A DNA stretch of 64,000 nt, taken from assembly GCA_947480015.1 (NCBI GenBank), contig CANKBS010000004.1, positions 62,001 through 126,000 of the forward strand, read 5' to 3'. A program made the translations under genes and the position numbers. This document shows positions 16,190-26,096 of the stretch, piece after piece; the stretch's first letter is position 1; each line of letters begins with the position of its first letter. Below the pieces are notes generated by a model. That model saw nothing but the letters and a program-made list of their open reading frames with translations. It made no database searches and was not told the DNA's origin. The DNA comes from Sphingobacteriaceae bacterium (GTDB lineage Bacteria > Bacteroidota > Bacteroidia > B-17B0 > Aurantibacillaceae).

Positions 16190-19063
16190 ATGACTACCGA
16201 CAAATTTGTTAGCCGACACAACGGCCCTCGCGAGCAAGAGGTTAAAGCCATGCTTAAAAAAATTGGTGTTTCGAGTGTTGAAGAACTAATCAGCCAAACT
16301 GTTCCACCAAGCATTCGTTTAAAACAGCCATTGCGTGTAGCGCCGGCCATGAGCGAGTATCAGTATGCAAAACACTTAAAAGCCCTTGGCAAAAAGAACA
16401 AACTATTTCGTTCGTACATTGGCTTAGGATACTATAACAATATTTTACCGGCGGTTATTCAAAGAAACGTTTTAGAAAATCCAGGCTGGTATACGGCATA
16501 CACGCCTTATCAAGCCGAGATTGCACAAGGCAGGTTAGAAGCCATCCTTAATTTTCAAACCATGATTATGGATCTTACGGCTATGCCAATTGCGAATGCC
16601 TCCTTATTGGATGAAGCAACCGCTGCAGCAGAAGCCTTGTTTATGTTTTACAGCAATCGCAGTAAAGACAAAGTAAAAACTAACGCGGTTAAGTTTTTCG
16701 TGAGCAATACCTGTTACTTACAAACCATTGATGTGATTAAAACCCGCGCTGTACCATTTGGTATTGAGCTGGTGGTTGGTGATGCCAACACCATTAAGTT
16801 TGATGATTCTTATTTTGGGGCTTTAATTCAGTATCCGGATATTAACGGTGAAGTAAATGACTACAAAAAGTTTGTAGCTGATGCAAAAGCCGCAGGTGTT
16901 CAGGTAGCCGTTGCCACTGATCTTTTAGCTTTAGCCCTTTTAACACCTCCGGGTGAATGGGGTGTTGATTGCGTTTTAGGAAACTCACAACGTTTTGGTG
17001 TGCCATTGGGTTATGGCGGACCACATGCCGCATTTTTTACTTGCAGAGAAGAGTACAAGCGTTTGATTCCGGGAAGAATAATTGGTGTTTCGGTGGACGC
17101 GGAAGGCAATCAGGCTTTACGCATGGCTTTACAAACCCGCGAACAACACATTAAACGCGATAAAGCGACTTCTAACATTTGCACGGCTCAGGCTTTGTTA
17201 GCGATTATGGCCAGCATGTATGCCGTGTACCATGGTTCGGAAGGCATTAAAGCCATTGCTGAAGGGGTTCACAGTGCCACAGCTTTTGTAGCTTCTGAAT
17301 TAAAAAAATTAGGATACGAAATCAAAACAAAATTATTCTTTGATACCATTGTTATTGCCGCTGATTCTAAAAAAGTACGCGCTTTAGCAGAAGCGAAAGA
17401 AATTAATTTCCGTTATGTTGATGACAATCATGTTGCCATTTCATTGGATCAAACCGTTGAAGAAGATGATACCAATGACATCCTGGGCATCTTTGCTGCC
17501 GCTAACGGCAAGACCTATTCAGACAAAGGATGTGACGTGCAAAATCTCATCAAAGGAACTTTTGCAGAAAGAACATCGCGTTATTTAACGCACCCGGTAT
17601 TTAATACTTATCATAGCGAAACCGATATGATGCGTTACATTAAACGTTTAGAGAACAAAGATCTTTCTTTGGTGCATAGCATGATCTCTTTGGGTTCATG
17701 TACCATGAAACTAAACGCCGCTTCCGAATTATTACCAATAACCTGGCCTGAATTCGCCAACATTCATCCATTCGTGCCAATGGATCAGGCTTTGGGTTAT
17801 GCCGAACTGATCGAACAATTGAATAAAGATCTTTCTGAGATCACCGGTTTTGCCCGCATGAGTTTCCAGCCAAATTCGGGTGCTCAAGGCGAATACACCG
17901 GTTTAATGGTAATCCGTGCATATCACATAGCTAACGGAAACGCCAACAGAAACGTGGCCTTAATTCCTTCTTCGGCACACGGCACGAATCCTGCCAGTGC
18001 AGCGATGGCAGGGATGAAAATTATTGTGACTAAATGTGATGCAAAAGGAAATATTGATTTAGTTGACTTAAAAGAAAAAGCAGAATTGTATAAAGATAAT
18101 TTATCCTGCTTAATGGTAACTTATCCATCTACACATGGTGTTTACGAAGAGTCCATTTCTGAGATCACTCAAATGATCCACGATAACGGTGGTTTGGTTT
18201 ATATGGATGGTGCAAACATGAATGCACAAGTTGGTTTAACTTCTCCGGGAAATATTGGTGCCGATGTGTGCCACTTAAATTTACACAAAACCTTCGCTAT
18301 CCCTCACGGCGGTGGCGGTCCGGGCATGGGACCAATTGGCGTGGTTGAAAAATTAGTGCCATTTTTACCTTCACACACCATTGTGAATACCAGTGGTGAT
18401 AAAGGAATTACTGCTGTTTCAGCAGCGCCATATGGCAGCGCTTTAATTTTATTAATTTCTTACGGTTACATTAAAATGTTAGGTGCCGAAGGTTTAAAAG
18501 CAGCCACTGAAACGGCCATTTTAAATGCTAATTATATGAAAGAATTATTACAAGGCAGTTACAAAATTTTATATACCGGTAAAAACGGACGTTGTGCCCA
18601 CGAAATGATTTTGGATTGCAGCGATTTTAAAGCCGCCTCCGGAGTTGAAGTTGGTGATATGGCCAAACGTTTAATGGATTATGGCTTCCACGCGCCAACG
18701 GTTTCTTTTCCGGTTCACGATACCTTAATGATTGAACCTACCGAAAGCGAAAGCAAAGGTGAGTTAGATCGTTTTTGTGAAGCGATGATTTCCATACGTA
18801 AGGAAATTAAAGAAATGGAAGAAGGTAAATTTGATAAGCTTAACAACGTGATTAAAAACGCGCCCCATACCTGTAAATTGGTGGTGAGTGATACCTGGTC
18901 AAAACCGTATTCACGCGAAAAAGCTGCTTATCCATTAAACTGGGTACGCGACAATAAATTCTGGCCAACGGTGGGAAAAGTTGATAATGCTTTTGGCGAC
19001 AGAAATTTAGTTTGCTCATGCGCACCAATTGAAGCTTATATGGAAGAGGGCGTTGTAGCCTAA
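16190..19063 (+). CDS. gcvP: glycine dehydrogenase (aminomethyl-transferring), P protein
   Basis: PLP enzyme that decarboxylates glycine and loads the aminomethyl group on the lipoyl H protein. Length is 957 residues, single-chain form (both halves fused). Start is the ATG at 16190 (MTTDKFVSRHNGP); the frame is open to a TTG at 16166 but this ATG gives the family N-terminus and lies behind the -7 box. Motifs: GYYNNILPAVIQRN, the YTAYTPYQAEIAQGRLE region, SLGSCTMKLNA, and the PLP-binding lysine in HLNLHKTFAIPHGGGGPGMG near residue 698. It is followed by a terminator. Confidence 0.97.
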   Translation: MTTDKFVSRHNGPREQEVKAMLKKIGVSSVEELISQTVPPSIRLKQPLRVAPAMSEYQYAKHLKALGKKNKLFRSYIGLGYYNNILPAVIQRNVLENPGWYTAYTPYQAEIAQGRLEAILNFQTMIMDLTAMPIANASLLDEATAAAEALFMFYSNRSKDKVKTNAVKFFVSNTCYLQTIDVIKTRAVPFGIELVVGDANTIKFDDSYFGALIQYPDINGEVNDYKKFVADAKAAGVQVAVATDLLALALLTPPGEWGVDCVLGNSQRFGVPLGYGGPHAAFFTCREEYKRLIPGRIIGVSVDAEGNQALRMALQTREQHIKRDKATSNICTAQALLAIMASMYAVYHGSEGIKAIAEGVHSATAFVASELKKLGYEIKTKLFFDTIVIAADSKKVRALAEAKEINFRYVDDNHVAISLDQTVEEDDTNDILGIFAAANGKTYSDKGCDVQNLIKGTFAERTSRYLTHPVFNTYHSETDMMRYIKRLENKDLSLVHSMISLGSCTMKLNAASELLPITWPEFANIHPFVPMDQALGYAELIEQLNKDLSEITGFARMSFQPNSGAQGEYTGLMVIRAYHIANGNANRNVALIPSSAHGTNPASAAMAGMKIIVTKCDAKGNIDLVDLKEKAELYKDNLSCLMVTYPSTHGVYEESISEITQMIHDNGGLVYMDGANMNAQVGLTSPGNIGADVCHLNLHKTFAIPHGGGGPGMGPIGVVEKLVPFLPSHTIVNTSGDKGITAVSAAPYGSALILLISYGYIKMLGAEGLKAATETAILNANYMKELLQGSYKILYTGKNGRCAHEMILDCSDFKAASGVEVGDMAKRLMDYGFHAPTVSFPVHDTLMIEPTESESKGELDRFCEAMISIRKEIKEMEEGKFDKLNNVIKNAPHTCKLVVSDTWSKPYSREKAAYPLNWVRDNKFWPTVGKVDNAFGDRNLVCSCAPIEAYMEEGVVA

Positions 19064-19084
19064 AACCAAATGTTATAAAGCGTT

Positions 19085-19114
19085 AAGCCTCCCGAAAATC
19101 GGGGGGCTTTTTTA
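19085..19114 (+). terminator. rho-independent terminator of gcvP
   Basis: GC-rich stem AAGCCTCCCG / CGGGGGGCTT (one T-G pair), AAAAT loop, then six or more Ts; 20 nt after the gcvP stop. Confidence 0.9.
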
Positions 19115-19160
19115 TTCCTATTCACTAAATTCGTAAGAGGAAAATAAGTATTCCCGTCAC

Positions 19161-20018
19161 ATGCATAAATTTATCGGGTTAAAATCTTTATTGTTTGCCA
19201 CTACGGTTTTATTATTGAGCGGCTGTTATGTGCTTAACCGCTATATCTATACAGATAAAGAGCTCGATGAGCATTTTAAAAACAAAAGCCTCAAACCGGT
19301 TTACAAAAACACGCGCTTTTTAAATCACCAGCTGCATTATGCTGTGATGAGTAAAAACGACAGCCTGCCGCTTCTTTTGCTAATACACGGGGCTCCCGGA
19401 GCCTGGTACGGGTATATGAATTTAATGGAAGACAGTTTATTGCTCAGTCATTTTAAAATAATTTCCGTTGACCGCCTGGGATATGGAAAATCAGATTATG
19501 GTAAAGGGGTTCTATCAGTGCAAGTGCAGGCTCTTGCCATTAAACAGGTGATGGAGGAAGAAAATCACACACATAAACAGGTTTATTTATTGGGGCGTTC
19601 CTACGGTGCCCCCATTGCCGCCTGGCTCGCTATTAATTATCCTCAAGAAATAAAAAAATTACTCATGGTCTCTCCGGTGATTGATCCAGAGAAAGAAAAG
19701 TTCTTTTGGTTCAGCAATATGGGCCGTTGGCCTCTGGTACAATGGTTCTTACCCAAGTTATTAAATGTGGCAACCGATGAAAAATTTTCGCATGCCGATC
19801 AAATGCGTTTAATGCTTCCAAAATGGAAACGTTTATACACGCCAACCGATGTGCTGGTGGGCGAAAACGATCAGATTGCCGATACCGCCAATTATTCGTT
19901 CGCTAAAAAAAACATCAGCAATTCAAGTGCTACTTTTATCTTGGTTAAAAACAGCGGGCATTTGGTAACGCGCGAAAATCCTAAAATAATTGAAGACTTG
20001 TTGCTGGATAAAAAATAG
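19161..20018 (+). CDS. alpha/beta hydrolase lipoprotein
   Basis: Protein of 285 residues with a lipoprotein signal peptide (LLLSGC, cysteine at about residue 22) and an alpha/beta hydrolase fold. The oxyanion motif LLIHGAPGAWYGY is near residue 75, the nucleophile Ser is in LLGRSYGAP near 145, the acid is probably Asp in LVGENDQIAD near 233, and the catalytic His is in VKNSGHLVTREN near the end. The triad looks complete, so it should be an active esterase or similar enzyme anchored in the envelope. Substrate unknown. It is convergent with the SPOR gene 4 bp away. Confidence 0.82.
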   Translation: MHKFIGLKSLLFATTVLLLSGCYVLNRYIYTDKELDEHFKNKSLKPVYKNTRFLNHQLHYAVMSKNDSLPLLLLIHGAPGAWYGYMNLMEDSLLLSHFKIISVDRLGYGKSDYGKGVLSVQVQALAIKQVMEEENHTHKQVYLLGRSYGAPIAAWLAINYPQEIKKLLMVSPVIDPEKEKFFWFSNMGRWPLVQWFLPKLLNVATDEKFSHADQMRLMLPKWKRLYTPTDVLVGENDQIADTANYSFAKKNISNSSATFILVKNSGHLVTRENPKIIEDLLLDKK

Positions 20019-20022
20019 AAAA

Positions 20023-20418
20023 TTAGCCTACTTTAATCTTTCCCTTTACAATAAAGGCATTTGGGAATTCTCCTTGAATTTTCTTGAGTGATTCAAAAGC
20101 CTCGAGTTTGGTTTTAAAATCACCCACTAACACCACAAAATTAGGTTGTTGGTATTCTTTATAGGTTACAAAATCAGGAAAGCGGTTCGAAAATTTAACA
20201 CGCATGGCTTCTGCACCTTCACGATCAACGCCAAAATGGATCTTAATACGATAACCATCCTGCACCCCGCCGGTTAAACGGTGGTACTCCGATTTTTTAT
20301 CGAGTAATTGTTTTACCTGTAATTGTGATTGTGTTTGAACCGGATTCTGATAAGGATTGTCTTGAGCAAACAGACTCATGCAACAAAAACTAATGAATAT
20401 AATAATGACCTGTTTCAC
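20023..20418 (-). CDS. small exported SPOR-domain protein
   Basis: Protein of 131 residues: a signal peptide (residues 1-18, ending SLFA) and a C-terminal SPOR-like domain (about residues 50-131; YRIKIHFGVDREGAEAMRVK, then FVVLVGDFKTKLEAFESLKK), the alternating pattern of the two repeat halves. SPOR domains bind glycan strands lacking stem peptides, so a periplasmic peptidoglycan-binding role is likely. It ends 4 bp from the stop of the hydrolase gene on the other strand. Confidence 0.75.
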   Translation of the reverse strand: MKQVIIIFISFCCMSLFAQDNPYQNPVQTQSQLQVKQLLDKKSEYHRLTGGVQDGYRIKIHFGVDREGAEAMRVKFSNRFPDFVTYKEYQQPNFVVLVGDFKTKLEAFESLKKIQGEFPNAFIVKGKIKVG

Positions 20419-20615
20419 AAAACAAAAGTAAATAAAATATCTTTCAATTACTTAATTCGCATTTTTTACATTTTGTGTTTTTGTCCCTTCAGTAATGATA
20501 GTGCTTTTAGGGCTTTTAGAATAACAATAGTAATTTATGAGCGTCTTCTTTTGGATTTTTTGAGATGTTAATCCTTATTTTTATTTAAATTTACCTTTTA
20601 TTCCAATTCGATAAA

Positions 20616-23342
20616 ATGGACAAATTTTCTTATTTAGGAAACAGTGATGTAAACGCAGTAGAAGAGCTCTTTAATCAATTTCATAAGGACCCTAATTCGG
20701 TTGATAAAAGTTGGCAGGATTTCTTTAGAGGATTTGAATTTGCGCGTACCGATTATTCGCAAGAAAGAGGTTCTCAGAAAGTACCTCAAAATGTCATTAA
20801 AGAGTTTGCTGTTATTAACCTCATAAACGGTTATAGAAGCCGCGGACACCTATTTACACTTACTAATCCGGTGCGAACCCGCCGTAAATACAAGCCTGAT
20901 CTGGGAATTGACGTATTTGAACTAGTGGATGCCGACCTTGAAACTGTTTTTCAGGCAGGTAATGAGATTGGTATTGGGCCAGCTAAATTAAAAGACATCA
21001 TTACCCACCTAAAACAAACGTATTGCCAAAGCATTGGGGTGGAGTACACCTTTATCCGCAATCCCAATTTGTTTACCTGGCTGCAAGAACGCATGGAGTC
21101 GACCAAAAACATTCCAACGTTTAGTAAAGAGGAGAAGGGAAGAATACTCAATAAGGTGACCGAAGCCGTCACCTTTGAGAATTTTTTAGCTACCAAATTT
21201 GTGGGCCAGAAACGTTTTTCGCTTGAAGGCGCGGAATCTTTTTTACCGGCCATGAGTTCTTTAATGGAACATGGGGTAGAAATGGGTATTGAAGATTATG
21301 TTATTGGTATGGCACACCGCGGACGTTTGAACGTGTTGGCTAATATCATGAATAAACCTACCATTGATATTTTTACTGAATTTGAAGGCCGACCAAGTGA
21401 AGATGGTTTGTTTGACGGTGACGTAAAATACCACATGGGTTACAGCAGCGATGTTACCAGCGAGTCGGGTAAGACCGTACATATTAGTTTAACGCCAAAT
21501 CCATCACACTTAGAAACCGTTGCTCCGGTGGTGCAGGGCATTACCCGTGCTAAAATCGAAGGTCGTCATAAAGGCAATCACCGCAAAGTTTGTCCTATTA
21601 TTATTCACGGTGATGCGGCCATTGCAGGCCAAGGTTTGGTGTATGAGGTGGTTCAAATGGCACATTTGGAAGCCTATAAAGTTGGCGGCACCATTCATTT
21701 TATTATTAATAATCAGGTTGGTTTTACAACCAATTACCGCGATGCGCGTTCGAGTACGTATTGTACTGATGTGGCAAAAGTTACCAAAGCACCGGTGTTT
21801 CACGTAAATGGCGATGATGTGGAAGCCTTGACTCTGGTTGCAAAAATGGCCATGGAATTCCGTTCGAATTTCAGAAAGGATGTATTTATTGATATTTTAT
21901 GTTACCGTAAATACGGCCACAATGAAGGCGACGAACCTCGTTTCACGCAACCCTTGTTGTATAAAGAAATTGCCAAGCATCCAAATCCAAAAGAAATTTA
22001 CGCGAAAAAATTAATCGCAGAAGGAAGTTTTACGGTAGAAGAAATTTCGGCGCTTGAAAAAGGTATAAAAGACGACCTTGAGAAAAATTTAGAAGCGGCC
22101 AAAAAAGTAGAGAAAGCAAAAGTAACGTCTTATTTGCAGGGGCCTTGGAAAGGGGTGAGAATGCCAGAGAAAAGTGATTTTGATAAATCGCCGGAGACTA
22201 GAATTGATTCCAAAACTTTTTTAGACATCGCTAACAAAACCACACGTCTTCCGTCCGATAAAAAATTCTTTAATAAAATTGAACGTTTGTTTCAAGATCG
22301 TCAGAACATGATTAAGAACAACACGTATGATTGGGCCATGGGTGAATTAATGGCTTATGCCACGCTTATGAATGAAGGGCACCATGTGCGTTTCAGTGGA
22401 CAGGATGTGGAGCGCGGCACTTTTTCGCATCGCCATGCGGTAGTTAAAGTAGAAGACAGCGAAGAAGAATACGTGCCATTAAATAATTTTGGTGCCAGTC
22501 AGCGTTTAGATATTTACAATTCCTTATTAAGCGAATACGCTGTGTTAGGTTTTGAATACGGTTATGCCTATGCCTCACCTGATGCCCTTACCATTTGGGA
22601 AGCGCAGTTTGGTGACTTCTTTAACGGCGCACAAATTATTATCGATCAGTATTTAGCGGCCTCTGAATATAAATGGCGCCGTATGAATGGTTTGGTGCTT
22701 TTATTACCTCACGGTTATGAAGGTCAGGGACCAGAACATTCGAGTGCACGCATGGAACGCTTTTTACAAATGTGTGCCGAGAACAACATGCAAATCGTAA
22801 ACACCACTACACCGGCACAACAGTTTCATGTATTGCGTCGTCAGTTAAAACGGAACTTCCGTAAACCACTGATTTGTTTCACGCCAAAAAAATTATTACG
22901 ATACCCCTCTTGTGTAAGTACTTTAACCGATTTTACCGAAAGTAATTTTATAGAAGTTTTGGATGATACAGTGGATGCAAAAAAAGTGACCCGTTTGGCA
23001 TTTTGTTCCGGTAAGATCTATTATGAATTAATTGAACGTCGTGAAAAAGAAGGCGCTCAAGACATTGCCTTTATTCGTTTGGAGCAATTGTACCCATTCC
23101 CTGCAATTCAGGTGAATGAGATTCTTAAAAAATACACTAAGGTAAAAGAGTATTTATTTGTACAAGAAGAATCGGAAAACATGGGCCCATGGCGTTTTGT
23201 AGATAAGAATCTTCGTTCGTTAAACTTAAAGTATTTTGGCAGAGATGAAGCCGCAAGTCCTGCAACAGGCTTTGCCAAACGACATGCTGCCGAGAGTGAA
23301 GAGATTCTCGCAAATGTGTTCTCTAAAGTATTAGTTAAATAA
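20616..23342 (+). CDS. sucA: 2-oxoglutarate dehydrogenase E1 component
   Basis: Thiamine-diphosphate enzyme of the TCA cycle that decarboxylates 2-oxoglutarate and transfers succinyl to the lipoyl arm of E2. Length is 908 residues. It has the N-terminal E1 helix ([18 protein letters not shown] and [16 protein letters not shown]), [10 protein letters not shown], the ThDP/Mg motif GDAAIAGQG through NNQVGFTT near residues 330-370, [14 protein letters not shown] near 430, and [14 protein letters not shown] with [13 protein letters not shown] in the C-terminal half. sucB follows after 20 bp. lpd (E3) is not in the window. Confidence 0.97.
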   Translation: MDKFSYLGNSDVNAVEELFNQFHKDPNSVDKSWQDFFRGFEFARTDYSQERGSQKVPQNVIKEFAVINLINGYRSRGHLFTLTNPVRTRRKYKPDLGIDVFELVDADLETVFQAGNEIGIGPAKLKDIITHLKQTYCQSIGVEYTFIRNPNLFTWLQERMESTKNIPTFSKEEKGRILNKVTEAVTFENFLATKFVGQKRFSLEGAESFLPAMSSLMEHGVEMGIEDYVIGMAHRGRLNVLANIMNKPTIDIFTEFEGRPSEDGLFDGDVKYHMGYSSDVTSESGKTVHISLTPNPSHLETVAPVVQGITRAKIEGRHKGNHRKVCPIIIHGDAAIAGQGLVYEVVQMAHLEAYKVGGTIHFIINNQVGFTTNYRDARSSTYCTDVAKVTKAPVFHVNGDDVEALTLVAKMAMEFRSNFRKDVFIDILCYRKYGHNEGDEPRFTQPLLYKEIAKHPNPKEIYAKKLIAEGSFTVEEISALEKGIKDDLEKNLEAAKKVEKAKVTSYLQGPWKGVRMPEKSDFDKSPETRIDSKTFLDIANKTTRLPSDKKFFNKIERLFQDRQNMIKNNTYDWAMGELMAYATLMNEGHHVRFSGQDVERGTFSHRHAVVKVEDSEEEYVPLNNFGASQRLDIYNSLLSEYAVLGFEYGYAYASPDALTIWEAQFGDFFNGAQIIIDQYLAASEYKWRRMNGLVLLLPHGYEGQGPEHSSARMERFLQMCAENNMQIVNTTTPAQQFHVLRRQLKRNFRKPLICFTPKKLLRYPSCVSTLTDFTESNFIEVLDDTVDAKKVTRLAFCSGKIYYELIERREKEGAQDIAFIRLEQLYPFPAIQVNEILKKYTKVKEYLFVQEESENMGPWRFVDKNLRSLNLKYFGRDEAASPATGFAKRHAAESEEILANVFSKVLVK

Positions 23343-23362
23343 ACATTCAATTTTTTGAAAAT

Positions 23363-24637
23363 ATGGCAATTATAGAATTAAAAGTACCAAGTCCGGGTGA
23401 GTCGATTACCGAGGTGATCATTGCCCGTTGGGTTAGAAATACCGGTGATGTGGTTGAAAAAGACGAGGTGCTTGCAGAAGTTGATTCCGATAAAGCAACC
23501 TTGACTTTAAATGCCGAGGAATCGGGTAAAATTGAAGTGTTGGCCGCTGAAGGCGACACCGTAAAGGTTGGCCAGGTAGTGGTAAAAATTGACACCTCCT
23601 TTAAACCCGAGGCGAAAGCAGAGGCCCCTAAAGCAGTCGCGACTGGTCCGGCTCCAGCCAGTGCAGTCGCAGCAACAAAGGCAGCAGCGGTGAGTAGTGC
23701 AGCTCCTGCAAGTTCAAGCCCAACTACTTATGCCACTGGAACTGCGAGTCCTGCTGCTGCGAAATTAATGGCAGAAAATAATATTCAGGCTTCTCAGTTA
23801 ACTGGAAGTGGCAAAGACGGGCGAATTTCCAAGAAAGATGTGTTAGCAGCCTTATCTAACGGTTTACATACTGCCGAAAAAGTACTAAGTAATAGTTGGC
23901 AAGGTGAGCGTGAAAAAGAGCGTGTAAAAATGACCTCTTTACGCAAAACAGTGGCCAAACGTTTGGTGGCTGTGAAGAATGAAACGGCCATGCTGACAAC
24001 TTTTAACGAGGTGGACATGAGTGCCATTTACGCTATTCGTGCTAAGTACAAAGATAAATTTAAAGAGGTTTACGGCAGTAACATTGGCTTTATGAGTTTT
24101 TTCACCAAAGCCGTTACTGAAGCCTTGTTCCATTTTCCGGCAGTTAATGGTATGATAGATGGCGAAGAAATAGTTTACAATAAATACTGCGATATTGGTA
24201 TAGCTGTAAGTGCGCCAAAAGGATTGATGGTACCGGTATTACGAAGCGCTGAGTTAATGAGTTTGGCTCAGATTGAAATGGGCATTAAAGAAATGGCTAT
24301 TAAAGCCCGCGATGGTAAATTAACCATTCAGGATATGGAAGGCGGTACATTTACCATTACCAATGGCGGCGTTTTTGGCAGTATGATGAGTACCCCAATT
24401 ATTAATCCGCCGCAAAGCGCTATTTTAGGCATGCACAATGTGGTTGAAAGACCAATGGCCGTGAATGGTCAGGTGCTTATTCGCCCCATGATGTATGTGG
24501 CATTAAGTTACGATCACCGTATTATTGATGGCAGAGAAAGTGTTGGCTTTTTAGTGAAGGTAAAAGAGATGCTTGAAAATCCGAACCGCATGTTATTTGG
24601 CGGAAAAAACCCGGAAGAGATCTTACTGGGACTATAG
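23363..24637 (+). CDS. sucB: 2-oxoglutarate dehydrogenase E2 (dihydrolipoyl succinyltransferase)
   Basis: Core acyltransferase of the 2-oxoglutarate dehydrogenase complex, 424 residues. One lipoyl domain (residues 1-76, lipoyl lysine in EVDSDKATL near 43), a Pro/Ala/Lys-rich linker, a peripheral-subunit-binding domain ([14 protein letters not shown] to [12 protein letters not shown], about 130-170), and the catalytic domain with [16 protein letters not shown] and the active-site His and Asp in [13 protein letters not shown]. The one-lipoyl layout and the catalytic domain point to succinyl rather than acetyl transfer, supported by sucA 20 bp upstream. Confidence 0.96.
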   Translation: MAIIELKVPSPGESITEVIIARWVRNTGDVVEKDEVLAEVDSDKATLTLNAEESGKIEVLAAEGDTVKVGQVVVKIDTSFKPEAKAEAPKAVATGPAPASAVAATKAAAVSSAAPASSSPTTYATGTASPAAAKLMAENNIQASQLTGSGKDGRISKKDVLAALSNGLHTAEKVLSNSWQGEREKERVKMTSLRKTVAKRLVAVKNETAMLTTFNEVDMSAIYAIRAKYKDKFKEVYGSNIGFMSFFTKAVTEALFHFPAVNGMIDGEEIVYNKYCDIGIAVSAPKGLMVPVLRSAELMSLAQIEMGIKEMAIKARDGKLTIQDMEGGTFTITNGGVFGSMMSTPIINPPQSAILGMHNVVERPMAVNGQVLIRPMMYVALSYDHRIIDGRESVGFLVKVKEMLENPNRMLFGGKNPEEILLGL

Positions 24638-24662
24638 TTTTAATCAGTCAAAATTCATAAAG

Positions 24663-24690
24663 CCTTTCCGATTACGGGAAGGGTTTTTTA
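24663..24690. terminator. terminator between sucB and the convergent gene
   Basis: Hairpin CCTTTCC / GGGAAGG (one mismatch or wobble), loop GATTAC, then TTTTTTA, 25 nt after the sucB stop. Its right side touches the end of the minus-strand gene at 24688. Confidence 0.75.
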
Positions 24691-26085
24691 GTTGCCTTCT
24701 TTGGAAGGCAAGAGCACCCGGCCCTGCAGGATCTGATCGGCAGATTGTTTAACGGAGTTAACGATGATTAATTGGGTTTTATCTTCAAGGAAAACCGCAT
24801 ACAAAAAATCTTGTTTGGCTTTGTATTTCCAGGTTTTGAGTTCGGGAAATTTGTTTTTGATTAGCTTTAACTGCGCTTCATTGTTTTTCGATAGCAAAAT
24901 CATTTTAGTGAGAGCGGTATTTTTTAAGCGTTCCAAAGCGTTTTCAGTAATTTCATCTTCAAATTGTGACAAGGATGAATAAGCATAATTTTTTGCAAGC
25001 ATTTGATTGTCGTGCTTATCATCGCTTATCACCGCGCGGTAACACATTAAATTATCTAGCTCAATTAACCAGCCTGAGAAGTTTTCTTCGTAAACTTTAA
25101 GATAACTAGTTACAAAATCCTGATCCAAAGCCTTGCCTTGAGAAATATAATCGCGCAGCAGGGGATAGATCTTTTTAGCCATGAGGTTAATGTATTTGTG
25201 GTCGTACCAATCGTCTTCATCCATTTTTCCTTTTAACGACTCGTACACATAACCAGTGCCTAGGGCTGTAGCCAGCACTTCGTTCAATAAATGATACGCG
25301 TATACCGAGCAGTTAGAGGGATTAGATTGAAACCAAAGCGCCACATTGTTTTTTACTTTAAGTGGTTGTTCATCATAAAAGATGTGATACACCTCATGCA
25401 TCATCACACTAAATAGGGCATTATAATTGCTGAGGTCTTTTGGTATACCACTGACTGCATTATTATAAAAAGCCTCTGCCGAAAAACTTTTGGCATTGGG
25501 TTGGGGATAAAAAACCAGTTCGAAGGGAATGGATTCTTCCCAATAGGATTTATAGAAAATAAGCGCTTTATCAAAATACTGGACCAAATTCCTGGTCCTT
25601 AAAAAATCGGATAAAGCCCCTAATTGTTTGGTGAATAGTGCTTTATTAGGCTGATAAATTAGTTCGCGGTACACCTGCTGAAATTCGTAAAGTATAGCGG
25701 AGAGTTGCAGCAGCTTTGCATTGGGAATGGTGCCCAGTGAAAGGGTTTTAAAATCTTTAAGATTGGCCGAGGCAATGAGGTTTTTTTTAAGAATACTTTT
25801 GGTCATGCCCGGTTGTTTGGAACCAAATGGAAATTCATCGTAAGGATACACATAGTTAAATTCGAGGGTGTCAAATAAAGCAAGGAGGTTTTTATACTTG
25901 TCGCTATAATATTTTGAATTTTCGAAAAGTGTTCGAAACGCGTTTTCAGGTTTTAAGGGTGAGCATTGTTCAACAAAAACAAAAACGGCAAGGGGTTCGG
26001 AGAATTTCACCTCCATGCGAGGCGACTGAGCCTGCATGGCTTGTGAGAGGAACAAAAAAATAAAGCTAATGCGCAATATGTTCAT
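24688..26085 (-). CDS. exported HExxH (gluzincin-like) putative metalloprotease
   Basis: Protein of 465 residues with a signal peptide (residues 1-19, ending QAMQAQ). A zinc-type motif MMHEVYHIFYDE near residue 230 gives HExxH, and about 40 residues on LLNEVLATALG offers NExxA, the usual place of the third ligand (Glu) in gluzincins. The rest is mainly helical. No known family was recognised. Its start is 11 bp after the stop of the 1499-residue exported protein, so the two are probably one transcript and may act together in the periplasm or outer membrane. Protease activity is inferred from the motif alone. Confidence 0.65.
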   Translation of the reverse strand: MNILRISFIFLFLSQAMQAQSPRMEVKFSEPLAVFVFVEQCSPLKPENAFRTLFENSKYYSDKYKNLLALFDTLEFNYVYPYDEFPFGSKQPGMTKSILKKNLIASANLKDFKTLSLGTIPNAKLLQLSAILYEFQQVYRELIYQPNKALFTKQLGALSDFLRTRNLVQYFDKALIFYKSYWEESIPFELVFYPQPNAKSFSAEAFYNNAVSGIPKDLSNYNALFSVMMHEVYHIFYDEQPLKVKNNVALWFQSNPSNCSVYAYHLLNEVLATALGTGYVYESLKGKMDEDDWYDHKYINLMAKKIYPLLRDYISQGKALDQDFVTSYLKVYEENFSGWLIELDNLMCYRAVISDDKHDNQMLAKNYAYSSLSQFEDEITENALERLKNTALTKMILLSKNNEAQLKLIKNKFPELKTWKYKAKQDFLYAVFLEDKTQLIIVNSVKQSADQILQGRVLLPSKEGN

Positions 26086-26096
26086 GTTTGGTTTAA